DNA of 15,920 bases from CAADGL01 sp964643885 (GTDB lineage: Bacteria; Planctomycetota; Phycisphaerae; UBA1845; Fen-1342). The notes under the pieces are model-generated. The model worked only from the letters and a program-made list of their open reading frames with translations, searched no databases and was not told the origin of the DNA. The stretch is from contig CAZXUI010000094.1 in the NCBI GenBank assembly GCA_964643885.1, positions 1 through 15,920 on the forward strand, read 5' to 3'. The translations under genes and the position numbers were made by a program. Positions 1-6,919 of this stretch are shown here, in pieces. The number at the start of each line of letters is the position of its first letter. Position 1 is the stretch's first letter.

Positions 1-45
1 TCCTGCATCTGTCGTGCACGCTCCTGTTGCTTTCAGCGGTTTTGA

Positions 46-192
46 GATAGCCTCAACTGTCCTTGCTGGGATGAGATACGCATCCGAGCCTGGGTGCATC
101 GGCGAGCGTGGATCGAGTTTGGATTTGGGGAGGGCTATGCGCCGCTCTTTGGCTATGGTACGTCAGTGAGCATTCATGAGGAGGGTCCATGA
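46..192 (+). other. Possible 3' end of an upstream gene (remnant)
   Basis: This is a 48-codon open stretch that follows an in-frame TGA at 43-45 and ends with TGA at 190-192. Its end reads rich in Trp, Phe, Gly and Tyr (FGFGEGYAPLFGYG), which looks coding. A second frame is open from base 2 to 169, so the true gene could switch frames. It ends two bases before the TTG and five bases before the ATG that may start the next gene, and the next gene's AGGAGG lies inside it. That is the spacing of a toxin C-terminus followed by its immunity gene, but I recognise no toxin fold here. It may be chance. Confidence 0.2.
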
Positions 193-193
193 G

Positions 194-751
194 TTGATGA
201 CTCTGTGGTTTGTGGCCGTCATTGTAGTACTCGGCCTGTTGCTGAACCTAGTGGTCAGGCGCGTGATTCGCCGCGTAGACTCGGAGCCCGCGCCGCCGGC
301 TCGGCCACGGATGAAGCCAATGTACACGGCCGATGATGTTGGTCGGATTTTAGAAAAATGGGGCAGGCGAGCTGAGCCGTGGGCCGTTCCCGAGATGTGC
401 CAGCCGATTCACCCAAGTCTAGAGAAACTGGCCTCGCAGTATTGCGAAGTTAACTTTGATAATTATGTCTTTGCATTTGACAGAAAGGCCGTAAGTCCCT
501 ATGAAGCGAACGAGCGTTTTGTTGTGATCGGAGATCTAGGGGAGGGCTCAAGGGCGCTGGTTCGTCGCGATGCCGCGGATGCCTAGGTATACGTTGCATG
601 GGCGGAGGATGCCGATCCGAGGACTCCGCAAGTGTTGGCCGACTCGGTGGGTGAGTACCTGTGTGTGGCTGAGGGCCTCTACCTCGAGTGCGTGCGAGAG
701 CGCGAGGAATCACAGAGTTCGAGGGGAGCCGGACCGGTAGTTAATACCTGA
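194..751 (+). pseudogene. Membrane-anchored SUKH/SMI1-like protein interrupted by an amber codon
   Basis: An ATG exists at 176, but AGGAGG at 179-184 points to TTG 194 or ATG 197 as the start. That gives a protein opening directly with one hydrophobic helix (LWFVAVIVVLGLLLNLVV) followed by an Arg-rich stop-transfer stretch. The soluble part runs to a TAG at 584-586. The same frame then stays open for another 54 codons to TGA at 749-751 and keeps reading like the same domain: VYVAW, then VLADSVGEYL. The order FVVIGDLGEGSRALV, VYVAW, ADSVGEYL resembles the second half of SUKH/SMI1-KNR4 domains, which are immunity proteins in polymorphic toxin systems. The family call is by eye only. The gene is either a pseudogene or read through at the amber codon. 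Codon use is less GC-rich than to the right, which suggests transfer. Confidence 0.4.
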
Positions 752-1364
752 CAGGCGGCACGATACGACATGGAGAGCGGGAGCGCTGGGGAAGTGGTCG
801 GGCTATGCAGCAAGTGACGCGTGTTGAACTGCAGACCCCGACGGAAAACGCTTTGGAGATCCGCGTTCCTGTTTCGTCCACCTGAGCAGCGTTGCCAACG
901 TTACGACCTCGCCATCCGCTCCTATACGTTCTTCGCCGCCTCGGGCTTGGCCTTCTCGACGTGTTTCTGCGTCGTCGTCGGCGCGGCCAGTGCTCCCAGG
1001 CGCGGAAGTGGCCCGCCGCCTGCTGATGATGGTCTGGCACGATGCGATCAGCCTCCCATTTCACGGCTGCCTGGCCGTCTCGACCAAACATAGCCCGAAC
1101 ACCGCCGTAGTTTGTGGCGGTCGGACAGTCGGACGCTGCGGTATACCTTGGCCGGCGACAGGGGCACAGATTCCCGCCGTGCCTTCCCGCGTTTTTCGAC
1201 CCCTCGGGACCGGGACCGGGAACCCGGCCATGCGAGACGCTGATGTTTATCGCACTGGGGATTCCGTGCTGCGGCGCGGGCGTAAACGCGGATCGCGCAA
1301 CTCGTCAGCGGTAAGATAGCGATCGGCAGCGCAAGAGAATCCTGCGCCAGCCGACGAGGATGAG
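752..1364. other. 613-base stretch without a credible gene
   Basis: Both strands hold open frames of up to about 116 codons, but none has a good ribosome site, a recognisable motif or a plausible composition. The plus-strand frames are Cys/Arg/Pro-rich and the minus-strand ones Arg-rich, as expected for non-coding GC-rich DNA. A short repeat, GGGACCGGGACCGGGAACCC, lies near 1206-1225. No hairpin with a T-tract was seen. It may be decayed coding sequence. Confidence 0.5.
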
Positions 1365-1799
1365 ATGAGCACCGCCAGCCAGTCCCGCTTCCGTGAACCG
1401 CTGAGGCAGCTCGTGCAGGACTTCACGGACTGGGTCAGCACATTACGGCGCGTTGGCCTTCGCCGATGGGGCGAGGAGCCGGACGATGCTGACCAGGACG
1501 TCCGCGCATCCGACGAGCTGGAGCGATTCCGCGGGCCAGCAAAGGCGATCATCATCTGGCTTGAACTGTGCGGCCGCGACGCGGACGCGGCGGAAGTTGA
1601 CGATGCGATGACTGCGCTGCGGGAAACCGCGCGGCGCTTCGACGCTGGCGAACTGAAGCCCCTCTTTGACGAACGCGCCGACGAGCACCTGTCCGCGCTC
1701 GACTTGCTGATCCAGGCCGCGTCGAAGACGGCCGGCCGGCTGGAAGACCTCGACGCCGAGATTCCATCCGACGTTTGGCTGGGTTTCGGCGATGCGTGA
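1365..1799 (+). CDS. Hypothetical protein, 144 aa
   Basis: I do not recognise this family. The protein is hydrophilic, rich in Asp, Glu, Ala, Leu and Arg, has no signal peptide or membrane segment, and looks mostly alpha-helical. The stretch from about residue 50 to 130 (AIIIWLELCG, DDAMTALRETARRF, HLSALDLLIQAAS) reads as successive amphipathic helices. ATG 1365 was chosen because of the purine-rich GACGAGGATGAG just upstream. Its TGA at 1797-1799 overlaps the ATG of the next gene by 8 bases, so the two are probably translated together. The absence of a matching minus-strand gene and the helical pattern support it as real. A role in a mobile or defence cassette is possible but not shown. Confidence 0.6.
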   Translation: MSTASQSRFREPLRQLVQDFTDWVSTLRRVGLRRWGEEPDDADQDVRASDELERFRGPAKAIIIWLELCGRDADAAEVDDAMTALRETARRFDAGELKPLFDERADEHLSALDLLIQAASKTAGRLEDLDAEIPSDVWLGFGDA

Positions 1800-2085
1800 A
1801 CCCTACCCCGAGCACATTCGCCGCACGCTGGAGGCCTGTCGCCAGAATCCGGCGCGCGATGTGCTGTCATCGCGCGGCTGGATCAAGTTGCGCGAGCACT
1901 GCGGCGAGCTGACGGTCGAACTCGACACCCTGGGGCACCGCCCGATCGCCCAGCGTGTCGATCGCGATTATGCGCGGCTGCATGGGCAACTGCGCGAGGC
2001 GACCACAGAGGACGGGGCTGCGGACCGCCTGGCGGATGATCTGGACCGCTGCCTGACGTTCTACCGTGTCAGCGGGCGGGCAAAG
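1792..2085 (+). pseudogene. Hypothetical protein, truncated by IS21 left end
   Basis: The gene starts at an ATG nested in the stop region of the preceding gene (8-base overlap). It encodes 98 codons of native sequence, hydrophilic and probably helical, with no recognised domain (MREPYPEHIRRTLEACRQNP at the start). The IS21 left tip begins exactly after codon 98. The frame then continues by accident into the element as far as 2544, giving a Pro/Arg/Gly-rich tail that is not native. The missing 3' part is not found on the other side of the element, where a different minus-strand gene lies, so it was deleted rather than just separated. The function of both members of this gene pair is unknown. 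Confidence 0.5.
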
Positions 2086-2097
2086 TGTACCAGTGCT

Positions 2098-2117
2098 GGG
2101 CAGGTGAAAACCGGCCA
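2098..2117 (+). repeat. IS21 left subterminal repeat
   Basis: GGGCAGGTGAAAACCGGCCA lies 12 bases inside the left tip. Its reverse complement is repeated twice near the right tip with a few changes. In IS21 elements such repeats are IstA transposase binding sites. Confidence 0.7.
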
Positions 2118-2182
2118 CTTGAGGAGGCTGCGGTTCGCCGCCAGACCTTCGGCAACCAGAGGTTGGTTGCAGGAGGCTCGGC

Positions 2183-2770
2183 ATGGCGAACCGGCTCAAG
2201 ATGGCCAAGGTCCACTCCATTCAGGTGTTACACGCCCGCGGCTGGTCGCAGCGGCGGATCGTTCGCGAGTTGGGCATCCACCGCGAGACCGTGGCCCGCT
2301 ATGTGCAAATCGCGGAGGGCGACCCGCGTGCCGGCCCCGGGGGGCACCGACCCCGCAGGCCAAAACCGGCCAAGCCCGCCCACCGGGCTCAGCGGGCCGG
2401 CCAGCCGGCGTGAGCCGTTTCGGGCGGTCATCGTCGCCGCCCTGGAGCGCGGCCTGTCCAGCCAGCGGATCTGGCAGGACCTGCGGGCCGAGCACGGCTT
2501 CAACGGCGGGTACGACAGCGTCAAGCGCTTCTGCCGGCGGCTGAAGCAGGCGACGCCACTGCCATTCCGGCGGATGGAGTGCGGCCCGGGCGAACAGGCC
2601 CAGGTCGACTTTGGCACGGCGGCGCCGGTGATCACGCCGGAGGGCAAGCGGCGCCGGCCGCACCTGCTGCGGATCGTGCTCAGCCACTCCCGGAAACCCC
2701 CGGCTTCAAAGCCCCAACCGGAGAGCACCGGCGGAGGCGTCCTATCGCGTACCAGGAGGTGTTCGCATGA
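2183..2770 (+). pseudogene. istA: IS21 transposase IstA, frameshifted and deleted
   Basis: IstA is the DDE transposase of IS21. ATG 2183 has AGGAGG at 2171-2176. Residues 1-45 form the N-terminal helix-turn-helix (HARGWSQRRIVRELGIHRET). Near 2375-2385 the frame shifts by one base. The sequence continues in another frame with the IstA middle region (LSSQRIWQDLRAEHGF, SVKRFCRRLK) and the first catalytic Asp in QVDFG at about 2607-2621. Just after LRIVLSHSRK, near 2695, the remaining roughly 300-350 residues, including the other catalytic acidic residues, are missing. About 25 codons of a possible C-terminus follow, in the original frame, ending in the TGA that overlaps istB. The gene cannot make an active transposase. 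Confidence 0.85.
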
Positions 2771-3573
2771 ATGACGCATTGCACAAGGCCCTGGTCGAGT
2801 TGCGGCTGTCCGGGCTGGCCGGTTCGCTGGACATCCGACTCCAGGAGGCCAGCGGCAACGGCCTCAACCACGTCGAGTTCCTGGAGCTGATCCTGCAGGA
2901 CGAGCTGGCGGTGCGCAGCGAACGCCTGATCGCCCGCCGCATCAAGGCCGCCGCATTCCGCGAGCCGCGGACGCTTTAGGACTTCGATTGGCAGTTCAAC
3001 CCGTCGATCAAGAAGAAGCAGATCTTCGACCTGGCCACGTGCCGCTTCATCCGAGAAGCACGGGACGTGCTCTTCCTTGGGCCGCCCGGGACGGGCAAGA
3101 GTCACCTCGTACAAGCCCTCGGCTACCAGGCCATCAAGAGCGGCTTTACCGTGCTATACCGCTCGATCTTCGATGTCGTCCGCGACTTCCTCTCCGACGA
3201 GGGGCTCGGCGGCCAGGACAAAACGCTGGAACGGTACCTGCGGCCGGACCTGACCATCATCGACGACATGGGCATGAAGCAGCTCCCGAAGCGCTCCGGC
3301 GAATACCTGTTCGAGATCATCATGCGCCGCTATCAGGTGCGTTCGACGATCATGACCAGCAACCGCCCGCTGGAGGACTGGGGCAAGCTGATCGGCGACG
3401 TGCCCGCCGCCACCGCGATCCTGGACCGATTCCTGCGCAACGCCGACGTGATCTCCATCACCGGCAAGAGCTACCGGATGAAGGACCGCGCCGCCGGGGA
3501 ACGGGACAGCGGCGGTGCCCCGCGAACGCGGTCCGCCGCGGGACAACAAACTTGCGAACCGGAGACGAAATAG
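2767..3573 (+). pseudogene. istB: IS21 helper ATPase IstB, nonsense mutation at codon 71
   Basis: IstB is the AAA+ ATPase that helps IstA choose and assemble on target DNA. AGGAGG at 2754-2759 precedes ATG 2767. Read through, the frame gives 268 codons, close to the family length. The N-terminal helical part ends in a TAG at 2977-2979, where relatives usually have an acidic residue or Gln before DFDW. Beyond it the ATPase core is intact: Walker A GPPGTGKSH at about residues 105-113, Walker B LTIIDDMG at about 162-169, and the TSNRPLEDWG sensor region. Internal restart at GTG 3067 would lack the N-terminal part. The last 25 or so residues look poorly conserved. Confidence 0.85.
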
Positions 3574-3595
3574 GGTATACCGTCACCAACACAAC

Positions 3596-3640
3596 TGGCC
3601 GGTTTCAACCCGCCCACCACTGGCCGGATTCAACCTGCCC
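3596..3640 (-). repeat. IS21 right subterminal repeats, two copies
   Basis: Two 20-base copies, TGGCCGGTTTCAACCCGCCC at 3596-3615 and TGGCCGGATTCAACCTGCCC at 3621-3640, sit 25 bases apart in the same orientation. They are inverted relative to the left copy. The outer one ends 7 bases from the element tip. This is the multiple-site end structure expected of IS21. Confidence 0.7.
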
Positions 3641-4393
3641 GGTGACATTCCAGCGCACGCACTGGCCCTTGGCGAATTCGGTCAGCACCAGCGATTGCAT
3701 CTGAAGCGCGAAGTCCTGCTCGAAGTGCTCATTCCCGGATTGCTCGATGTTGACCGCCTGCCAAGCGATTCGACCCGCCGCAAGCCCATCCGCGAAATGC
3801 TCCTGCAGAGCGTCGCGCGCGAGCGCTTCGATGGTCAGACAGGTCTGACAGTGAAGCGTGCGGTGAAAGCAGAAGACCCGAATGCCGTCGCCCGCGATGA
3901 AATCGGAGGTCGGCGCGGATTCAGTGGAGCGAGCCGGTTCGTCGGCCAGCGCCGTCGGCGCCACCAGCGCCGCACGCTGCCCACGCCGATGTTGTTGACC
4001 GCCGCCGCCGCTATCGACGACATTTCGTTCCGCCATCCAGAGGAAACCGCCTACAAGGCCTGCGACAACGACCAGCAGCGCAGCGCCGGCGAGATTACGA
4101 CGGCTAGCGGAACTCGGCCGCACGCCCGGTCCGCCGCGCGGGAACCAGCTCTGGACGAGGCTGCAAACCCAACCCCAATGCAGCGCGACGTGAACGAGCG
4201 CGAGCGATCCGAGCGTGACGGCCAGCAAGAAATGCACATCACCCCAGTCGTGACGGCCGTATTCCCACAGCGTGCGCCGCTCGCCGCTGCCGGGCGGCAG
4301 AACGAACCGAACAAGCAAGCCGGTCGCGATCATCGCCAGCATGACAAGGAACGTCGTCGCGTCGATCGCGAAGTTCAGTGTGCCGCGCTTCAT
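3605..4393 (-). pseudogene. DUF4405 membrane domain fused to ArsF-like thioredoxin-fold domain, 3' end lost to IS21
   Basis: Residues 1-121 hold three hydrophobic helices (about 8-33, 51-79, 101-120) with His residues in HDWGDVHF and VHVALHWGW. This matches the DUF4405 family, which resembles cytochrome b561-like quinol/heme proteins. A Gly/Gln/Arg linker (126-165) leads to a thioredoxin-like domain with FCFHRTLHCQTC (C182xxC185), VNIEQSGNEHF and QSLVL, features of the ArsF-family proteins often annotated as nitroreductase subunits. The IS21 tip enters at codon 249, so roughly the last 25-30 native residues are replaced by 13 read from the element. Core motifs survive, so activity cannot be excluded. 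It starts 16 bases after the thioredoxin gene and is the last gene of the operon. Electron transfer between membrane and thiols is inferred. Confidence 0.75.
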
Positions 4394-4409
4394 GTTGGCG
4401 AGCCCTCAG

Positions 4410-4658
4410 CTAGGTTGCCGATGTCAGGCTGCCGAGCAGCCGCATGATGTCGGACTCTGTAGGGACCTTCCCCGCCACGACCACCTTTCCGTCCACCGCC
4501 AGCGCGGGTGTGAACATGACGCCGCGCTTGGCGAACTCCTTGATGTCGCGGATGTGCTCCAACTGGTAGTTGACGCCGAGCTTGTCCGCCGCGGACTTGA
4601 CGGTCTGCTCCAGCAGGTTGCACTTGGCACATCCGGTTCCCAGGACTTCGATCTTCAT
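4410..4658 (-). CDS. Small thioredoxin-fold protein (TM0996/MTH895 type)
   Basis: This 82-residue protein matches the short redox-active disulfide or glutaredoxin-like family. It has a beta strand, MKIEVLGTGC, then the active site C10-A-K-C13, a helix, and the cis-proline segment VMFTPALAVDGKVV at about 47-60, followed by GKVP and a C-terminal helix. The length is normal for the family. AGGCAGGA about 5 bases before ATG 4658 serves as ribosome site. It lies 19 bases after the ProC-like gene and 16 before the DUF4405-ArsF gene. Small CxxC proteins of this group are commonly found beside UPF0718 permeases. A cytoplasmic thiol-disulfide partner for the permease, or for metalloid reduction, is the likely role; the substrate is unknown. 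Confidence 0.85.
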   Translation of the reverse strand: MKIEVLGTGCAKCNLLEQTVKSAADKLGVNYQLEHIRDIKEFAKRGVMFTPALAVDGKVVVAGKVPTESDIMRLLGSLTSAT

Positions 4659-4677
4659 GACGTTCCTGCCTTTCGAG

Positions 4678-5460
4678 TTACTGCGGCCGAATCTTCTCCA
4701 TGAGCCCCGTGAGCTTCGTGCGGTACGCCTCGAGCAACGGCGGCATCGCGTCGGCCAGCGGCTTGACCGGGATCAAGTCTTCTACTTCGGCCGCCGTCAA
4801 CTCGGATCGCTGGAGCGTCTCGATGGCGCCCACGACCACCGCCCGCACGGCTTCGCCGGCCTGCGCCTCCGAGAGCCCAAACCGCACGCCCAGCGACTGA
4901 AGCTCCGCAAGCTGCGGCCAGAAGTACGTCGGCCCCATACCGCTCACGACGGCGTATGCCTCCAGCATCCGTTCTTCCACCACCGGACACTGTCCAAGTG
5001 GCCGCAGAAGCGCGAGGACGCGCTCGCGCTCCGCGACTGACAACTCCGCTCCGAACGCAACCGGGTTGAAGCCGGCACTCACAAGCGAGGGGGCGTTGGG
5101 AATCACGCGGGCGATGCGCTGGAAACCGCCCACCCCTGCGGCGAGCCGCGCGATCGTGAACTTCGGCGCCAGCGAGACGAGAATCGCGTCCGGCCGCAGT
5201 GCTCCGCGCAGCGTCGGCAGCGTTTCCGCGATCGCCGGCGGATGAAGCGCTAGGAAGACGACTTCTTGGCGCGCCGCGGCAAGGTCGCCAGGCGCCACTC
5301 CACGGACCGAGGGGTATCGTCTCCCCAACCGAGATAGCACGCTTGTGTCCGTGTCCGCCACGAGCAGACTCGGTGGCCGCACGCCGGCGCGCGACCAACC
5401 GCCCAGTAGTATCGTGGCCACACGACCGCCGCCGATGAATCCGATTGATGAAGTACTCAC
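4678..5460 (-). CDS. ProC-like NAD(P)-binding protein without the P5C reductase signature
   Basis: GTG 5460 is the chosen start because it shares GTGA with the permease stop and the Rossmann motif follows at once; the frame is open upstream but overlaps the permease. The 260-residue product follows the layout of pyrroline-5-carboxylate reductase: GFIGGGRVA at 7-15, a beta-alpha-beta fold, RVIPNAPSLVSAG at 118-130 (ProC has MPNTP), SGMGPTYFW at 173-181 (ProC has SGSGPAY), then the helical dimerisation domain with FGLSEAQAGEA. The SPGGTT loop that binds the substrate in true ProC is missing: the matching place reads DLIPVKPLADAMPPLLE. So it is probably an oxidoreductase of the same fold with a different substrate. 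Its place in a metalloid operon supports a non-proline role. Confidence 0.8.
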   Translation of the reverse strand: MSTSSIGFIGGGRVATILLGGWSRAGVRPPSLLVADTDTSVLSRLGRRYPSVRGVAPGDLAAARQEVVFLALHPPAIAETLPTLRGALRPDAILVSLAPKFTIARLAAGVGGFQRIARVIPNAPSLVSAGFNPVAFGAELSVAERERVLALLRPLGQCPVVEERMLEAYAVVSGMGPTYFWPQLAELQSLGVRFGLSEAQAGEAVRAVVVGAIETLQRSELTAAEVEDLIPVKPLADAMPPLLEAYRTKLTGLMEKIRPQ

Positions 5461-6809
5461 GGCAATCCTCCCAGACGCGCCACTTCCGTGTTCGACGGCT
5501 CCAATGTCGCGCCATAGATCATTCCGACGGTCGTCGCGGCGACGACGATGATCGTGCTGAATGCGACCGTCTTCTTCACACCCATCACTCGTGCAAGAAC
5601 TAGCATGTTCGGCAGCGACAGTGCCGGCCCGGCGAGCAGGAGCGCCAGCGCCGGTCCGCGGGCCATGCCGTGCTCCATCAGCGCCTGCGTGATCGGCACC
5701 TCGGTGAGCGTGGCGAAGTAGAACAACGCGCCGACCAATGACGCGACGAAATTCGAACGCAGGCTGTTGTCGCCGACCAGCGCCGCGATCTGCTGGTCGG
5801 GCAGCAGCGCCGAAATGAACCCAACCACGAATACGCCGCCGAACAGGAGCGGGATGAGCAGCTTGGCGAAGTCCCAGGTGTTGTGCATCCAGAGCTTGAA
5901 TTCGTCGCGCTCGACCCAGCGCCAGGTCATCGCCGCGACGGCCAAACCGCAAAGGCCCGCGAGCCACCAGCGAAGATGAAACACGTCCATCACCCAGCTC
6001 TTGGCCTCGGCAATCTCCGCGATTTCCGATTTCGGGAGCGTGAGCCGGTCGCCCGCACGAACCGAGCCGGTGCTTTCCTGCACCTGGATCATCAGCTCGT
6101 CGTGCATCTCCTGGAGCACGACGCCGCGCACTTCGGTCCCGTCGACACGCTTCACGACCGCGTCGCCGGGATTAAACCAGTCGCTGAAGACGAGGAACCC
6201 GACCATCGACGCGAGGAGCAGCGCGCTTTGCCAGCCGCGCCGCTCGGAGGGCGGCGAATCGGGCGCCAACACGGCGGCTTCGACCTTCGCGCGTTCTTCC
6301 CTGCGAAAGAGCCAGGCCATGCCAAGCCCGACGATGAACGCGAAGCCGATCGCCCCCAGCGCCCGCCACAGGCCGATGTCGAAGCCGAGCACCCGGGCGG
6401 TAAGGAAGATGGCCAGGATGTTGATCGCCGGCCCGGAATACAGGAACGCCGAAGCCGGCCCCAGCCCCGCGCCGAGCTGGTAGATGCCGGCGAACATCGG
6501 TAGCACGCTGCACGAGCACACCGCCAGCACCACGCCGGCGACCGACGCGACTGTGTAGGCCAAGAACTTGTTCGACTTCGGCCCCAGGTAGCGCATCACC
6601 GCGTCCTGAGACAGGAACGTGATGATGCCGCCGGCGATGAACAGGGCCGGGACCACGCAAGCGAGTGTGTGATTCCGCGCATACCACTGGAGCAGCTTGA
6701 ACGCCTCGACGATCGCTCCGGAGACCTTCGGATCGGCCAGCGGCAGGTAATACGCTGCCAGGAAGACACTTACGAACGCAGCCGCAATCTTCCATTCACG
6801 CGAGATCAT
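5457..6809 (-). CDS. UPF0718/ArsP-type permease
   Basis: The protein has 450 residues and about ten hydrophobic segments in two halves. It carries the family landmarks: VCSCSVLPMFAGIY at 97-110, YSGPAINILA at 124-133, ATLTEVPI at 366-373 and AGPALSLPNMLVL at 393-405. Members are inner-membrane permeases, and ArsP relatives export trivalent organoarsenicals; others are uncharacterised. Between the halves, residues about 213-272 form a hydrophilic, beta-rich insert (VKRVDGTEVRGVVLQEM, VRAGDRLTLPKSEIAEI). ATG 6809 was chosen because GGAG lies 10 bases upstream; an ATG at 6824 and another at 6872, inside the operator, are less likely. Its stop overlaps the ProC-like start by four bases. A second ArsR-type operator lies 46 bases upstream. 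Confidence 0.88.
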   Translation of the reverse strand: MISREWKIAAAFVSVFLAAYYLPLADPKVSGAIVEAFKLLQWYARNHTLACVVPALFIAGGIITFLSQDAVMRYLGPKSNKFLAYTVASVAGVVLAVCSCSVLPMFAGIYQLGAGLGPASAFLYSGPAINILAIFLTARVLGFDIGLWRALGAIGFAFIVGLGMAWLFRREERAKVEAAVLAPDSPPSERRGWQSALLLASMVGFLVFSDWFNPGDAVVKRVDGTEVRGVVLQEMHDELMIQVQESTGSVRAGDRLTLPKSEIAEIAEAKSWVMDVFHLRWWLAGLCGLAVAAMTWRWVERDEFKLWMHNTWDFAKLLIPLLFGGVFVVGFISALLPDQQIAALVGDNSLRSNFVASLVGALFYFATLTEVPITQALMEHGMARGPALALLLAGPALSLPNMLVLARVMGVKKTVAFSTIIVVAATTVGMIYGATLEPSNTEVARLGGLP

Positions 6810-6919
6810 GGCCGGACGCTCCATTCGCCAGCGAACCCGGCAAGATTCATGCCGATATGGCAATAATGCCATAGATGTGCGAAAAAGAGAGAGCCGACCG
6901 GCCTCGACGCTTCCGTCAT
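6806..6919 (-). other. 37-codon ORF bridging arsR and the permease
   Basis: The ATG shares ATGA with the arsR stop (6916-6919) and the TGA shares ATGA with the permease start (6806-6809). The frame thus fills the whole gap with four-base overlaps at both ends. The predicted peptide begins MTEASRPVGSLFFAHLWHYC and has no known family. It contains the second operator, where the sequence encodes LWHYCHI. It could couple translation of arsR to the permease, act as a leader peptide, or be a coincidence in GC-rich DNA. Confidence 0.25.
6855..6874. promoter_or_regulatory. Second ArsR-type operator, upstream of the permease
   Basis: ATATGGCAATAATGCCATAG has perfect TATGGC / GCCATA arms around a 6-base AT spacer. 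It matches the repeat in front of arsR in arms and spacing, so both should bind the same dimer. On the minus strand a weak -10-like CATTAT sits inside it, but no convincing -35 was found. It may give the permease and downstream genes their own regulated promoter. Confidence 0.65.

Larger units (their letters stand above)
2086..3647 (+). mobile_element. IS21-family element, inactive and internally deleted
   Basis: The element is bounded by TGT at 2086 and its complement ACA at 3645-3647. It contains remnants of istA and istB in the usual order, with the istA TGA and the istB ATG sharing ATGA at 2767-2770. At about 1.56 kb it is clearly shorter than a typical 2-2.5 kb IS21 element, because most of istA is gone. 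No target-site duplication is visible: bases before the left tip are GCAAAG and bases after the right tip are TTCCAG. The two sides are halves of unrelated genes. I infer a deletion next to the element, or recombination between two copies. Confidence 0.85.

Noticed and set aside
741..1319. Several open frames of 66-116 codons on both strands
   Set aside because: They have no ribosome site, no motif and biased Arg/Cys/Pro composition; none is more convincing than the others.
5461..5967. Upstream extension of the ProC-like frame
   Set aside because: It runs through the permease gene in another frame; the GTG sharing GTGA with the permease stop sits seven codons before the Rossmann motif.
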